DNA of 64,000 nt from assembly GCF_023330665.1 (NCBI RefSeq), contig NZ_CP097127.1:1426001-1490000 (forward strand), in the 5' to 3' direction. The notes beneath the pieces were generated by a model. It made no database searches. It worked only from the letters and a program-made list of their open reading frames with translations, and was not told where the DNA came from. Positions 22,651-34,200 of the stretch are shown one piece after another (position 1 is the stretch's first letter; the number at the start of each line of letters is the position of its first letter). This DNA comes from Conexibacter sp. S30A1 (GTDB lineage: Bacteria > Actinomycetota > Thermoleophilia > Solirubrobacterales > Solirubrobacteraceae). Position numbers and translations under genes: made by a program.

Positions 22651-24225
22651 TCAGTCAGACTCGCGACGCTGACCCGGGCCGGTGAAGAACTGATCTCCGG
22701 GACGCACGGTGCCGGCCGCCTCCGCCTCGTGACGCAGGGTGCTGTCAGGCTCACCACTCCAGGCGCCGATCGCCAAAAGCTCCCGGTCCTGGTCCATGGG
22801 CGTGCCCCCGAGCGCGCGGTTGACCACACGCGCGCACTTGCGGCCCTCGGCGATGGCCGTCACAACCAGCGACTGGCCGATCCGCGCATCACCGCAGGCG
22901 AACACACCCTCGTGCGAGGTCTTGTACGTGCGTTCGGTGCGGATGTTGCCGCGGCGGTCCAGATCCAGCGCCAGATCCGCCACAAGCCCGTCGTGCTCGG
23001 GATGCTCGAAGCCGATCGCGATCAGCACCAGGTCGGCGTCGACAACGAACTCGCTGCCGGGAACCGGCGTGAGATCACGCGATGAAGCGCCGGTCACCTT
23101 GCGCGCGTAGACATGCGTGACCTGCCCCTGCGCGCCGCCGAAGCCGACCACCTCGGTGCCCCAGCGCCGCTCTCCGCCTTCCTCCAGTGCGTAGGTCATC
23201 GCCGTACGCTTGGGTGGCAGCGGCCACGGGTGTCGCGGGTCCGAATTGCGCAGCTCCGCGTAGACGTCGAGGATCCGGGCGCTGGCTGCCCCCTCGCGCA
23301 GCGCGTTGGAGATGCAGTCCATGCCCGTGTCCCCGCCACCGATCACGATCACGTGCTTGCCGGCGGCGGTGATCGTCTGTGCCGGATCAACCTCGCGTGC
23401 GGGCCGGCCCGCCTGCCTGGCCACCCAGCGGTTGCGTTGGTACAGGTAGTCCATCGCGAGGTGGATGCCTGCGTTCTCGCGGCCCGGAACGTCAAGGTCG
23501 CGCGATACACGTGAGCCGATCGCGACGACCAGGGCGTCGTGATCACCCTTCAGCCGCTGGACCTCAACGTCAACTCCAACCTCAGTGTTGTAGCTGAACT
23601 CGACTCCCTCCTGCTCCAGGATCGCAACCCGCCTGTCGATCACGTCCTTCTCGAGCTTGGCGTCGGGCACACCAAAACGCATCAGACCACCGGGGCCCTC
23701 GTCGCGCTCGTAGACCGTCACCCGGTGACCTATGCGGTTCAGCTCAGCCGCCACCGCCAGACCGGCCGGACCTGCGCCCACCACGCCGACGCTCTTGCCC
23801 GAGCGCCTTGTGGGCGGCTCCGGCACGATCCATCCCTCAGCGAAGGCTCGCTCCGCGATCGCGAGCTCGACCTGCTCGATCGTCACCGGTTCGTCGGCGA
23901 TCGCCAGCACGCAAGCGGACTCGCACGGCGCCGGACAGATGCGCCCGGTGAACTCCGGGAAGTTGTTGGTCGCGTGCAGCTCGTCAATCGCCTCGCGCCA
24001 CTTGTCGCGGTAGACCAGGTCGTTCCAGTCCGGAATCAGGTTGCCGAGCGGGCATCCCTCGTGACAGAACGGCACGCCGCAGTCCATACAACGGGAAGCC
24101 TGACGCTTGACCTCAGACTCAGCCTGCAGCTTGAAGTACGGTTCGTAATCCGCCACGCGTTCGCGCGGGTCGCGCTTGTCGAAGCCCACGCGGTGGATCG
24201 TCAGGAAGGCGCGGAGTTCACCCAC
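22651..24225 (-). CDS. gltD: Glutamate synthase (NADPH) small subunit
   Basis: FAD/Fe-S subunit that passes electrons from NADPH to the large subunit for glutamate formation from glutamine and 2-oxoglutarate. 524 residues. The N-terminal Fe-S region has C-x-x-C-x(4)-C-x(3)-C ([18 protein letters not shown]) and [13 protein letters not shown]-binding [18 protein letters not shown] and NADPH-binding [19 protein letters not shown] follow, and [21 protein letters not shown] closes the FAD domain. Start GTG overlaps the gltB stop by eight bases, so the two subunits are translationally coupled. Confidence 0.98.
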   Translation of the reverse strand: MGELRAFLTIHRVGFDKRDPRERVADYEPYFKLQAESEVKRQASRCMDCGVPFCHEGCPLGNLIPDWNDLVYRDKWREAIDELHATNNFPEFTGRICPAPCESACVLAIADEPVTIEQVELAIAERAFAEGWIVPEPPTRRSGKSVGVVGAGPAGLAVAAELNRIGHRVTVYERDEGPGGLMRFGVPDAKLEKDVIDRRVAILEQEGVEFSYNTEVGVDVEVQRLKGDHDALVVAIGSRVSRDLDVPGRENAGIHLAMDYLYQRNRWVARQAGRPAREVDPAQTITAAGKHVIVIGGGDTGMDCISNALREGAASARILDVYAELRNSDPRHPWPLPPKRTAMTYALEEGGERRWGTEVVGFGGAQGQVTHVYARKVTGASSRDLTPVPGSEFVVDADLVLIAIGFEHPEHDGLVADLALDLDRRGNIRTERTYKTSHEGVFACGDARIGQSLVVTAIAEGRKCARVVNRALGGTPMDQDRELLAIGAWSGEPDSTLRHEAEAAGTVRPGDQFFTGPGQRRESD

Positions 24226-27200
24226 GGCGATCGGCTCCCGCGGCGCTGACCGCTCGAGCGTCGCTGCCGGCCAGCGGGCCGGCGGCGACGGCCTGCCGCG
24301 CCTGGCGTTCGAGCGCCAGGCGGTAGTCGCGCGGCATCACCTTGACGAAGCGCTCGCGCGCGTGCTCCCAGCGCGCCAGCACGTTGCGCCCCACCAGCGA
24401 ACCGGTGCGCTGCGCGTGCTCGGCGATCAGTGCCCGCAGCTCCTCATCGTCCTGTTCGGTGAGCGGCTCTAGGTCGACCAGGTCGGTGTTGCAGCGGCCG
24501 GCGAAGCGGCTGTCGGAGTCGTAGACGTAGGCGATGCCGCCGCTCATGCCCGCGGCGAAGTTGCGTCCTGTGGGACCGAGCACGACCACCCGTCCGCCGG
24601 TCATGTACTCGCAGCCATGGTCACCCACGCCCTCCACCACCGCCACGACACCGGAGTTGCGCACGGCGAAGCGCTCGCCCGCCAGGCCGCGGAAGAAGGC
24701 GCGGCCGGAGGTGGCACCGTAGATCACGGTGTTGCCGACGATCGTGTTCTCCTCCGCACGGAACAGCGCCGCCTCGGGCGGGCGCACGACCAGCACCCCA
24801 CCGGACATCCCCTTGCCCGCGTAATCGTTGGTTTCGCCCCGCAGGGTCAGGGTGACGCCGGATGCGAGCCAGGCGCCGAAGCTCTGCCCGGCCGAACCGG
24901 TGAACTCGATGCTGATGGTGTCGTCCGGCAGCCCGTCGGGGCCGAGGCGGCGACTGATCTCGCCAGAGAGGATGCCCCCGACCGTGCGGTTGACGTTGCG
25001 CAGGCCGATCGGTCCGAGCTTGACCGGCTCGCGGCGCTCGAGCGCGGGGGCGCACTGCCGGACCAGAGCCCAGTCGAGCGCGTCATCGAGCACCGGCTCC
25101 GGCCCGCGCAAGCGCCGCCGGGCGACCTCCGCCGGCACCTCCGGGCTCGCCAGCACCAGCGAGAGGTCAACCCGCTGGGCCTTCCAGTGATCGATCGCCG
25201 CCTCTGTGTCGAGCAGCTCGCTGCGACCGATCATCTCCTCAAAGCGCCGGATGCCGAGCTGCGCCATCAGCCTGCGCACCTCTTCGGCGACATGCATCAG
25301 GTAGTTGATCACATGGTCGGGCGTGCCCTTGAAGCGGGCGCGCAGCACGGGATCCTGCGTGGCTACACCAACCGGACACGTGTTCAGGTGGCAGACGCGC
25401 ATCATGATGCAGCCCATCGCGATCAGCGGCGCGGTGGAGAAGCCGAACTCGTCGGCGCCGAGCAGCGCGGCCACCACGACGTCACGGCCGGTCTTCATCT
25501 GGCCGTCGACCTCCACCGTCACGCGGCTGCGCAGATCGTTGAGCATCAGTGTTTGCTGCGTCTCGGCCAGACCGATCTCCCAGGGCATGCCAGCCCCGTG
25601 GATCGAAGACTGCGGCGAGGCGCCGGTGCCTCCCTCTCCGCCTGAGATCGTGAGGTGATCGGCGTTGGCCTTGACCACCCCCGCGGCGACGGTGCCGACC
25701 CCGACCTCGCTGACGAGCTTGACCGACACGCTCGCCTGCGGGTTGGCACAGCGCAGGTCGTAGATCAGCTGTTTGAGATCCTCGATCGAATAGATGTCGT
25801 GGTGGGGGGGCGGTGAGATCAGGCCAACCCCTTCGGTCGAATGGCGGATCCGGGCGATGTAGGCGTCGACCTTGTGTCCGGGGAGCTGCCCGCCCTCGCC
25901 GGGCTTGGCGCCCTGTGCCATCTTGATCTGAAGCTGGTCGGCGTTGACCAGGTAGTGGGTCGTGACGCCAAAACGGCCCGATGCGATCTGCTTGATCTTC
26001 GAGCGCCGGTCGTCGCCATTGGCGTCGGGCGTGAAGCGCATCGGGTCCTCGCCGCCCTCGCCGGTGTTGGACTTGGCGCCCAGGCGGTTCATCGCGATCG
26101 CCAGCGTCTCGTGCGCTTCGCGGCTGAGCGCGCCAAGCGACATCGCGCCCGTGGTGAAACGCTTGACGATCTGCGCCGCCGGCTCGACCTGGTCGAGCGG
26201 GATCGGCTCGGAGAGGGTCCTCAGCTTCATCAGGCCGCGCAGCGAGGAGTGCCTGGTCGCCTCGGCGTCTGCGAGCTGCGCGAACTCCTCATATGTCTGC
26301 CAGCCATCCCCGCCCTGGCGGCGGACTGCGTGCTGCAGCTTGGCGATCGTGTCCGGATTCCAGTTGTGCAGCTCACCGTCGCGGCGCCACTGCATCACGC
26401 CACCCACCGGCAGCAGCTCGCGCTCCGTGCGCGGGTAGGCGCGGAAATGGCGCTCGAGCGCCTCGGTGGCAAGCTCGCGCAGCCCAATGCCGCCGATTCG
26501 TGAGGCGGTGCCGGTGAAGTGACGCTCAACCAGCTCGCGCTCGAGACCGACCGCCTCGAAGATCTGGGCGCCGCAGTAGGACTGGATCGTCGAGATTCCC
26601 ATCTTGGAGATCGTCTTCAGAAGTCCTTTGCCGATCGCCTTGACGATCCGTTTCTCCGCTTCGTCGCGGTCAAGATCCTCCGGCAGCAGCGCCCGGTCGG
26701 CCAGCTCGTCGAGCGACTCAAACATCACGTAAGGGTTGATGGCGGAGGCACCAAAGCCGATCAGGGTGGCCATGTCGTGAATCTGGCGCGGTTCGCCGGA
26801 CTCGATCACCAGACCGGTGGTCAGGCGCGTACCACGCCGCACCAGGTCCTGGTGCACGGCGGCGACGGCAAGTAGCGACGGCATCGCCGCGCGCTCGGGC
26901 CCCAGGTTACGGTCCGACAAAATCAGGATGTTCGCGCCGTTGTCAACGTAGCTGGCCGCCTCTTCGCAGAGTGCGTCCAGGCGTCGGGCCATACCGTCCT
27001 CGCCGTCCTGCACCGGCCATGTGATGTCGAGCGTGGCGGCGTCGAAGATCTCATGCGACACCTGACGCAGCTTCTCGAGCTCGTGGTTGCGGAGGATCGG
27101 CTGGTCCATGACCAGCTGGTGAGCCTGCTCGGGAAGCTCCGCCAGCAGGTTGCGCTCACGTCCCACGCCCACCTGAAGGCTCATCACGACCTGCTCCCGC

Positions 27201-28783
27201 AACGGGTCGATGGGTGGGTTGGTGACCTGCGCGAAGAGCTGCTTGAAGTAGGCAAAGAGTGGTGGCTGGCGATCCGAGAGGACCGCCAGTGCGGTGTCGT
27301 TGCCCATCGACCCGACCGGCTCCTCGCCCCTGGCCGCCATCGGCGCGATGATCAGCTTGAGATCCTCCTGGGAGTAACCGAAGGCGAGCTGCTTGGCCCG
27401 CAGCGGCTCGATCCGCGGCACCCGTGGCTCGCGCTCGGGTAGGTCGTCGATGTGGACCACCGCCTGCTGGTACCAGTCACCGTAGGGCTGGCGTCGCGAA
27501 ACGTGGCGCTTGACCTCCTCGTCGTCGACGATCCTGCCCTGCTCGAGGTCGAGCAGAAACATCTTGCCCGGGGCCAGACGACCCTTGCGCGCAACGTGCT
27601 CCGGCGCCACGGTCAACACGCCTGCCTCCGAGGCGAGCACCACGTAGCCCTCGGTGTCCTGGATCCAGCGTCCGGGACGCAGCCCGTTGCGGTCGAGCGT
27701 CGCGCCGGCGATCTTGCCGTCCGTGAAGACAACCGCCGCCGGCCCGTCCCAGGGCTCCAGCAGGCACGAGTGAAAGTCATAGAAGCCCCGGACGTCCGGA
27801 TCCAGGTCGCGGCGGGTGCGATAGGCCTCGGGGATCATCATCATCATCGCGTGCGGGATCGAGCGGCCGCTCAGGACCAGCAGCTCTAGCACGTTGTCAA
27901 AGGCGGCCGAGTCGGAGGCCTGCGGCTGAATCACGGGCAGGATCCGGCCCAGATCGTCGCCGAACAGCTCACAGGCAAGCTGCGATTCGCGCGCCCGCAT
28001 CCAGTTGGCGTTGCCGCGCAGGGTGTTGATCTCCCCGTTGTGAGCGATCATCCGGAACGGGTGGGCCAGCGTCCAGCTCGGGAAGGTGTTGGTGGAAAAG
28101 CGCGAATGCACGAGCGCCAGACGGCTCGCCAGGCGGGGGTCGCGCAGGTCGGTGAAGAAGCGCGGCAGCTGCGGTGCGGTCAGCATCCCCTTGTAGACGA
28201 GCGTGCGGGAGGAGAAGCTGGCAAAGGACAGCTCAGCGCCCGCCTCGAGCTCGATCAGGCGCCGGATCACGTAGAGCTTGCGCTCGAACGCATCCTGATC
28301 AGGCAGGTCCTCGGCCGCCGCGATCAGCAGCTGGCGAATGTAGGGTTGAGAGGCTCGGGCGGTCTCGCCCGCATAGCGATCGTCGGTGGGTACGTCACGC
28401 CACCAGATCACGCGCTGTCCCTCGCCGCGAACGCGCGCCTCGATCATCTGCTCGAGCTCGACTCGACGCTCGGGATCGGTGGGCAGAAAAACGACGCCGA
28501 CGCCGTAGCGACCGAGCGGCGGCAGCTCGATGCCAGCCGCCACGCCGCGGAAGAAGGCGTCGGGCACCTGCAGCAGGATGCCGGCTCCGTCACCGGTGTT
28601 GGGGTCTGCGCCGGCGGCACCGCGATGCTCCAGGTTGCCGAGCGCCTCGATGCCCTTCTCGATAACGGCATGCGTCGCCTCACCCCAGAGCTTGGCCACG
28701 AGCGCCACACCACAGGCGTCGTGTTCGGCTGAGGACTGGTACAGGCCGCGGCTGGCGGCCATCGGTTCGGGTGCGTGGTTCAT
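24218..28783 (-). CDS. gltB: Glutamate synthase (NADPH) large subunit
   Basis: 1521 residues. Glutaminase domain at the N-terminus with nucleophile cysteine in [13 protein letters not shown]; the residues before it must be removed. Central and FMN-binding synthase domains follow, with [28 protein letters not shown] loop, a 3Fe-4S cysteine set around [19 protein letters not shown], and a C-terminal GXGXG beta-helix domain ([49 protein letters not shown]). Complete. Transcribed from an AT-rich promoter region next to a 12-bp GC-rich tandem repeat. Confidence 0.98.
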   Translation of the reverse strand: MNHAPEPMAASRGLYQSSAEHDACGVALVAKLWGEATHAVIEKGIEALGNLEHRGAAGADPNTGDGAGILLQVPDAFFRGVAAGIELPPLGRYGVGVVFLPTDPERRVELEQMIEARVRGEGQRVIWWRDVPTDDRYAGETARASQPYIRQLLIAAAEDLPDQDAFERKLYVIRRLIELEAGAELSFASFSSRTLVYKGMLTAPQLPRFFTDLRDPRLASRLALVHSRFSTNTFPSWTLAHPFRMIAHNGEINTLRGNANWMRARESQLACELFGDDLGRILPVIQPQASDSAAFDNVLELLVLSGRSIPHAMMMMIPEAYRTRRDLDPDVRGFYDFHSCLLEPWDGPAAVVFTDGKIAGATLDRNGLRPGRWIQDTEGYVVLASEAGVLTVAPEHVARKGRLAPGKMFLLDLEQGRIVDDEEVKRHVSRRQPYGDWYQQAVVHIDDLPEREPRVPRIEPLRAKQLAFGYSQEDLKLIIAPMAARGEEPVGSMGNDTALAVLSDRQPPLFAYFKQLFAQVTNPPIDPLREQVVMSLQVGVGRERNLLAELPEQAHQLVMDQPILRNHELEKLRQVSHEIFDAATLDITWPVQDGEDGMARRLDALCEEAASYVDNGANILILSDRNLGPERAAMPSLLAVAAVHQDLVRRGTRLTTGLVIESGEPRQIHDMATLIGFGASAINPYVMFESLDELADRALLPEDLDRDEAEKRIVKAIGKGLLKTISKMGISTIQSYCGAQIFEAVGLERELVERHFTGTASRIGGIGLRELATEALERHFRAYPRTERELLPVGGVMQWRRDGELHNWNPDTIAKLQHAVRRQGGDGWQTYEEFAQLADAEATRHSSLRGLMKLRTLSEPIPLDQVEPAAQIVKRFTTGAMSLGALSREAHETLAIAMNRLGAKSNTGEGGEDPMRFTPDANGDDRRSKIKQIASGRFGVTTHYLVNADQLQIKMAQGAKPGEGGQLPGHKVDAYIARIRHSTEGVGLISPPPHHDIYSIEDLKQLIYDLRCANPQASVSVKLVSEVGVGTVAAGVVKANADHLTISGGEGGTGASPQSSIHGAGMPWEIGLAETQQTLMLNDLRSRVTVEVDGQMKTGRDVVVAALLGADEFGFSTAPLIAMGCIMMRVCHLNTCPVGVATQDPVLRARFKGTPDHVINYLMHVAEEVRRLMAQLGIRRFEEMIGRSELLDTEAAIDHWKAQRVDLSLVLASPEVPAEVARRRLRGPEPVLDDALDWALVRQCAPALERREPVKLGPIGLRNVNRTVGGILSGEISRRLGPDGLPDDTISIEFTGSAGQSFGAWLASGVTLTLRGETNDYAGKGMSGGVLVVRPPEAALFRAEENTIVGNTVIYGATSGRAFFRGLAGERFAVRNSGVVAVVEGVGDHGCEYMTGGRVVVLGPTGRNFAAGMSGGIAYVYDSDSRFAGRCNTDLVDLEPLTEQDDEELRALIAEHAQRTGSLVGRNVLARWEHARERFVKVMPRDYRLALERQARQAVAAGPLAGSDARAVSAAGADRRG

Positions 28784-28846
28784 CGGCTTTCAGGGATCCG
28801 CTCGGCTGGGCGAGCGTGGCGGGAGGCGTGTGAGCCTGAGCCTACG

Positions 28847-28874
28847 TTTATAGAGGCTACCGGGTTTGTTGCCA
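28847..28874 (-). promoter_or_regulatory. Possible gltB promoter
   Basis: On the minus strand TGGCAA (28869-28874), 16-base spacer, TATAAA (28847-28852), about 64 bases before the gltB ATG. The -35 box is weak. The adjacent upstream side begins the tandem repeat at 28884. Confidence 0.35.
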
Positions 28875-28883
28875 CCCTTTGGG

Positions 28884-28955
28884 GCGCACGCGGGGGCGCA
28901 CGCGGGGGCGCACGCGGGGGCGCACGCGGGGGCGCACGCGGGGGCGCACGCGGGG
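28884..28955. repeat. Six perfect tandem copies of a 12-bp GC-rich unit
   Basis: Unit GCGCACGCGGGG repeated six times (28884-28955), followed by degenerate copies based on GCGCGCGCGGGG up to about 28990. It occupies the 312-base gap between gltB (minus) and the ECF sigma gene (plus), directly behind the putative gltB promoter. The alternating purine-pyrimidine GCGCACGCG core could adopt Z-DNA, and G-runs could support slipped or quadruplex-like structure (inference). Confidence 0.9.
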
Positions 28956-29096
28956 CGCGCGCGGGGCGCGCGCGTGCGGGCGCACGTTAGGCGCGCACGC
29001 GGGATGCGGTGCGGGTGCGCAGCCAGCGACAGGCCGGCCGCAGGCTCAGCACGGCTGGACCTCACAATGTCGGTTCCCGCGCGTTCTATTGCATGG

Positions 29097-29594
29097 ATGA
29101 CCCCTCCCCCTTTCCAAAGACTGCTCGACGACCACGGCCGCGACGTGTATGGCTTCCTGGTGGCCAGCGTGGGACGGGCAGACGCCGAGGACTGCTATCA
29201 GGAGACCTGGCTGGCCGCGCTGCGCGCGTACCCGACGCTGGCGCACACCGGCAACCTGCGTGGCTGGTTGTTCACGATCGCCGCGCACAAGGCGCTTGAC
29301 CTGCAGCGCCGCCGCCAACGCACCCCGCTTTTGCTGGCGGCGCTCGACGCCGCCGCGACGGCGCCAGCGGCGCAATGCCAGCGCGCCGATGGCAGGCTGT
29401 CTGAGGATCTCTGGGCCGCGATCTGTGGGCTGGCACCCAAGCAGCGGGCGGCTGTTGTCCTGCGCCATCTGCTGGACGCCGATTACGCCACGGTCGCCGC
29501 GACCATGGCGATCAGCGAGGCGGCGGCCAGACGCAATGTCCACGAGGGGCTCAAGCGGCTACGAGAGGAGCACGGCGTTGAGTGGTCCACCTGA
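29097..29594 (+). CDS. ECF-type sigma factor coupled to ogt
   Basis: 165 residues from the ATG in ATGACCCCTCCCCC; a longer open frame upstream runs through the tandem repeat and is not credible as protein. Region 2: LLDDHGRDVYGFLVASVGRADAEDCYQETWLAALR with D-A-E-D-C-Y-Q-E-T-W and LRGWLFTIAAHKALDLQRRR. Region 4: LAPKQRAAVVLRHLLDADYATVAATMAISEAAARRNVHEGL. The next gene (ogt) starts inside its 3' end with a ribosome binding site within the sigma coding region, so both are probably made together. No anti-sigma gene is adjacent. Confidence 0.92.
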   Translation: MTPPPFQRLLDDHGRDVYGFLVASVGRADAEDCYQETWLAALRAYPTLAHTGNLRGWLFTIAAHKALDLQRRRQRTPLLLAALDAAATAPAAQCQRADGRLSEDLWAAICGLAPKQRAAVVLRHLLDADYATVAATMAISEAAARRNVHEGLKRLREEHGVEWST

Positions 29595-30153
29595 TCTGAC
29601 AGAGGCGTTTGCGCGCTCCGGCCTGATGGACGTTGCCTATGCGGTGGAGGACTCGCCCCTGGGCAGATTGCTGTTGGCGACAACGGCGACGGGCCTGGTC
29701 TGCGTGCAATACGTGCGCACGGAGAGCGACGTCGAAGCGGCACTCGAACTGATCGCCAGGCGTCTGTCACCGCGTGTGCTGAGGGCGCCAAGCAGGCTCG
29801 AGGCGCCACGTCGAGAGCTTGACGAGTTCTTCGCCGGACGCCGCCGCGAGTTTGCAATCGCACTCGACTTCGCCCTTGTCAAAACCGGGTTCACGCGCCG
29901 GGTGCTCGAGCAGACGTCGCTGATCCCGTTTGGCGAGACGGTTAGCTACAGGGAGATAGCTGGCCGCTCGGGCAACGACCGCGCCTACCGTGCCGCGGGC
30001 ACGGCGCTCGGCTCAAACCCGCTGCCGATCGTGGTGCCCTGCCACCGCGTTCTGCATGCGAACGGAGGGCTTGGCGGTTACACCGGCGGGCTGCAGATCA
30101 AGCGCCGCCTGCTCGAGATCGAAGGCGTGCTCAAGCACGGCGACGCTGCCTGA
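29578..30153 (+). CDS. ogt: Methylated-DNA--[protein]-cysteine S-methyltransferase
   Basis: Suicide repair protein that removes methyl groups from O6-methylguanine or O4-methylthymine. TTG at 29578 is chosen as start: GAGGAG lies eight bases upstream, giving 191 residues and a 17-base overlap with the sigma gene; the first ATG is 16 codons later. Active-site C155 is in PIVVPCHRV. The HTH region PFGETVSYREIAGRSG and the C-terminal GGLGGYTGGLQIKRRLLEIEG are conserved. Coupling to an ECF sigma factor suggests a damage-responsive unit (inference). Confidence 0.96.
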   Translation: MSGPPDLTEAFARSGLMDVAYAVEDSPLGRLLLATTATGLVCVQYVRTESDVEAALELIARRLSPRVLRAPSRLEAPRRELDEFFAGRRREFAIALDFALVKTGFTRRVLEQTSLIPFGETVSYREIAGRSGNDRAYRAAGTALGSNPLPIVVPCHRVLHANGGLGGYTGGLQIKRRLLEIEGVLKHGDAA

Positions 30154-30222
30154 GCAGGCATGCACGCCTCGACGCTGGGGTTCAACGCTGACAGCAAGCA
30201 AAGCGGGTATCACTCACGTTGT

Positions 30223-31224
30223 ATGACGGCGGCCACACCGATACAGCGCCTGGACAGCTGGCAGCAGCGGCACAGGCCGCTCGCGCTGCTGGTCGCAACC
30301 GTCAAGAAGGCAAGCGACGATCAGGCATCCAACCTGGCGGTGGTGGTGGCTTTCTACGCGTTCTTCTCGATCTTCCCGCTGCTGCTCGTGTTCGTCACGG
30401 TCCTGGGTTACGTGTTGGCGGGCGACCCGTCGCTGATGCGGTCGGTCAGCAGGTCGGTGCTCGGCAGTTTCCCGGTGATCGGCAGCACCCTGCGCCAGCG
30501 ACATCTGCGTGGTGATGCACTGGCGCTGGTGGTCGGAATCGTGCTGTCGCTGTGGTCCGGATCGGCTGTCACCGGCGCAATGTCGAACGCGCTGGAGCAG
30601 ATCTGGGAGGTCCCTCGTGCGGCGCGCACCGGCTTCATCAAGAAGAAGGTCCGTGGCCTGGGTCTGCTGGCGGGCCTGGCGCTGCTGTTCTTCCTGGCCT
30701 CGGGCGCCTCCGGGCTCGTCGGCGGCGGCCTTGGTGGTGCCCCCCTCGTGATTCTCGGACTCGCCGTCTCGGTGCTCGTCAACCTCTGCCTGTTTTTGGC
30801 CTCGTTCCGTTTACTGTGCGCATGGCGGGCCCCTTGGCGCGAGCTGCTCCCAGGAGCGGTGGCCGCGGCGCTCGTATGGACGCTGCTGCAAGCCGTCGGC
30901 GGGATCTACGTTGGGCACATCGCGCACTCAGACACCGCGTACGGCACCTTCGCGGTGGTGCTCGGGATCCTCGCCTGGCTGCAGCTCGGTTGCAGAATCA
31001 CGCTCTACTGCGCCGAGCTCAACACAGTGATCGCGGGCCGACGCTGGCCGCGCTCACTGCTCGGCAGCGATCAGCCGGCCGGCGCCCGCCGGCTCGGCGG
31101 GCCGGCAGTGGGCCAACAGGCGCAGACCCCGCCGGCCTCAGGGCTCCCGCCCCGCGCGAGCCCTGAGGCCGGCGGGGATCAGACGGCCGTGACCTCGAGC
31201 GGGTGCGAGCACAGCCCGCCCTGA
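30223..31224 (+). CDS. YihY/BrkB-family inner-membrane protein
   Basis: 333 residues from ATG. The family pattern is plain: KKASDDQASNLAVVVAFYAFFSIFPLLLVF, about six transmembrane helices, a central LWSGSAVTGAMSNALEQIW, and the closing VGHIAHSDTAYGTFAVVLGILAWLQLGCRITLYCAELN. Function of the family is not established; the RNase BN name is historical. The last 45 residues are low-complexity (Pro, Gly, Ala) and encode a 20-bp hairpin that overlaps the end of the convergent addA gene, so this tail may be recent or non-functional. An upstream in-frame ATG at 30160 is less likely. Confidence 0.92.
   Translation: MTAATPIQRLDSWQQRHRPLALLVATVKKASDDQASNLAVVVAFYAFFSIFPLLLVFVTVLGYVLAGDPSLMRSVSRSVLGSFPVIGSTLRQRHLRGDALALVVGIVLSLWSGSAVTGAMSNALEQIWEVPRAARTGFIKKKVRGLGLLAGLALLFFLASGASGLVGGGLGGAPLVILGLAVSVLVNLCLFLASFRLLCAWRAPWRELLPGAVAAALVWTLLQAVGGIYVGHIAHSDTAYGTFAVVLGILAWLQLGCRITLYCAELNTVIAGRRWPRSLLGSDQPAGARRLGGPAVGQQAQTPPASGLPPRASPEAGGDQTAVTSSGCEHSPP
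31127..31177. terminator. Perfect 20-bp stem hairpin inside the yihY 3' end, before the addA stop
   Basis: 31127-31146 pairs perfectly with 31158-31177; loop of 11 bases. The arm begins CCCCGCCGGCCTCAGG. It lies within the last codons of the yihY-like gene and two bases outside the stop of convergent addA, and would act as a bidirectional terminator. Confidence 0.65.
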
Positions 31225-34200
31225 GCCGGGCACCCTTCGCAGACCTCCCGGCCGGGCCTGTCGGTCACACCGTAGTTGGCGCCGGGGCCGAGGACCGCGG
31301 CCACGCGCCGTGCCAGCGTCGAGCGCAGAGCGCCCGCGTCCGCGGAGCTGTAGCGCCTGCATGCCGGCTGATCAGGCGCTTCCAGGAAGAGGTGCATGAC
31401 CTCGACGGTCTGCGCACCGAGCTCGAGCGCGGCCAGCGCGTAGAGCGAGCGCTGGATCTCGTAGCGGCGAGCGACCAGCTCGTGCGGATCAAGGCCGCCA
31501 AGCCTGTCGCTCTTGTAGTCGACAACCAGGAGCGCGCCGGTCCGCTCCCGCGCGACGAGGTCAAACACACCCGTGATCAGCGTCTCGCCGATCGGAAAGG
31601 CGAAGCGCTGCTCGTTGCGGCGCTCACGCACACCCGCGAGCCTCACAAAGGTTTCGCTGCCGATCAACCTCGCCAGCAGAGCCCGCACATCCGCAGGCAT
31701 TGCGCCGCTCAGCGACGGGCTGCGGAAGTCGATTTCGGCCAGCAACCGGTGGATCAGGACGCCACGCTCGGCGCCGCTACGCCCCGGTGCGACGGTAGCT
31801 CTCGAACGGCCGCGCTCGCCGCCCTCGCGGCCGGCGCCCATGACGGCTCCCGGTGCGTCCGCGAGGCCGAGCACGCGCTGAAGGTAGAAGCGGTAGCCGC
31901 AGCGCTCGTGCAGCGCAAGCGCGCTGTAGGAGAGCTTCATGGCGCCGGGCTGGGGGCCGGGCTGGGCGCCGGGCTGGGGGCCGGGCTCGGTGCCCGCGGG
32001 TGCGCCTGGGGCGGCTGCAGGCGACGGGGCATCGAGCCCGCCCGCGCCAGCTCCCGAGCCGCGCCCCGCCGCAAACGCCGCAATCGGCGCCACGGCGGGC
32101 ACGGGCGGCGTCGAGCCGACCAGCCGCACCAGCACCCCATGCTCGCCGCGAAATTCAAGCGGACCGCTGGCGAGCGTGTCAGCGGCCGCGGCGGCGGCGA
32201 CGCGCTCGGCGATGTCCGGGACAAACGCCCGAGCCACCCAACCGATCGGCGCCTGGCTGTTGGACTGCTCCCAGCTGTCGAAGCGAGCCGCGCCAGAGAC
32301 GATCAGGCGCTCGCGCGCACGCGTCATGGCGACGTAGAACAGCCGCCGCTCCTCCTCGAGCTCGCGCTCGCGCGCCTGCGCCCTGAGCGCGTCGTAGTCG
32401 AGCGCAGAGACCGCACGCCCCTGCCCGGGCTGCTTGAGACGCAACCCAAGGCTTGAACCGTCGCGGCCGACGACCACGATCGGCGCAGACCTGCTCTGCA
32501 CCTGTCGGCCGAGGTCCGCCACGCACACGACCGGAAACTCAAGTCCCTTGGAGCGATGGATCGTCATCATCCGCACGGCGTCCATGGCCTCGCTCTCGAC
32601 CGGCGCCTCGCTCTCCGCCGTGCCCTCAGGCGCCTGCGCCTGAGCACGCAGCTGGTCCACGAAGCCGCGCAGGTCGCTGCCGTGCGCCTGCTCCCAGTCG
32701 CGCGCCAGCGCCATCAGCTTACGGACGTTCGCCAGCCGCTGGCGAGCGTCGGGCCGCTGTGCCAGCGTTCGCTCGTAGCCGTTGTGGAGGAGCGCCCGGT
32801 CGATCAGTTCCTCCGCGCCCAGCCAGATCGCGGCCCGACGCTCGGCAGCAAACCAGTCACGAAAGTCATCCAGGCGTGCCCGGTCTCCGGCCTCGAGCTG
32901 GTCCTCGGCTGCGGCGAAGGTGAGCACCAGACCATCGAGCGTCAGGCCGCACAGCGGCGAGCACAGAACCGTGGCCAGCGCCTCCGCGTCGCGCGGGTTG
33001 GCGAGTGCACGCAGGTAGGAAACCAGTTCCACCAGCTGTGGCGCCGCCCAGAAGCCGCGCCCACCGACGACGTAGCTCGGTACGCCGAAAGCATCGAGCG
33101 CCCGCTCGTAGATTCCCATTCCGGTGGTGGCGCGCAGCAGCACGACGATTTCACCGGGGCGCGCCTCGCCGCTTGCGATCAGCTCGGCGATGCGTGCCCC
33201 CAGGGCACGCGCCTCGGCAACCCGCCACGGCGCGGAGAGCTGCTCGACGTCGGCCTCGAGGCCCGTCGGCGCGCCGTCACGGTCGGCGAGGATCAGCTCA
33301 ACCAGCGGAACCGTTACCGGCTGCACCTGACGGCCGGCCCAAAGCGGTCTGAAGGACTCGCCCAGCGCGGTCGCAAAGGCGGCGTTGAGAGCCTTCAGTA
33401 TCTCCGGACGGGAGCGGAAGTTCGTTTGCAGTGACAGGCGTGCGCCGAGGCGGTCAAGTCGCCGGCCGCGCTCCTCGAAGAGCTGGACCTGCGCATGCCG
33501 GAAGCCGTAGATCGACTGCTGGGCGTCGCCGACCATCACGAGGCTTGGACCGGCGACCAGGTCGACCAGCTCGAGCTGGAGCTGGTTTGTGTCCTGCAGC
33601 TCATCGACCATCACCCGGGCAAAGCGCTCCCGGTAGCGCGAGCCGATCTCACGGCTCGCCAGCAGGTCCCGCGCAAACAGCTCGAGGTCGGAGAAGTCGA
33701 GCGCCGCACGTTCGCGCTTGAGCCGCGCGTAGTGCTCTCCGTAGGTCTCGAGGAGTGCGCTCAGGCCGTCGTGCACGGTGGCGACCGCCGCCGCGCCGGC
33801 GAGCTGCTCGAGCTCGGCCAGCGCCAGCCTGTAGCGCTCGCAAGCGTCGGTGCGCAGCGCTGCGGCCCCGATCCCCAGTCGCAGACGCTCGAGCTCCCCA
33901 GGCCACAGCGCTGCGGACGGGATCCCCTCGGTCACGCGCTCGAGCAGGGCGAGCGCGTCCAGCACCCTTCGTCCCGGCGAGCTAAGCGCCCCCAGCTCAG
34001 CCAGCGCAGACGCGGCGGACGCCTGCACCCGCAGGATCGAGCTGCGGATGTCCCGCGGGTCGGGGGGCGGCGGGGGCGGCGGGAGGGTCGGTGCCAACGC
34101 CCCCCTGGTTCGCAGCTCCGCGTAGGTCGTCGACACCGCGCCCCAGAGCGCCGTCGCGCCGTAGGCGGAGATCAGGTGCGCACCGGCCTGCGTCCGGGCG

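Noticed and set aside
28884..28990. Regular repeats resembling a CRISPR array
   Set aside because: Units are contiguous 12-mers without spacers and no cas genes are present.
28866..29096. N-terminal extension of the ECF sigma frame through the tandem repeat (Gly-Ala-His repeats)
   Set aside because: No credible start signal; the family N-terminus begins at the ATG at 29097.
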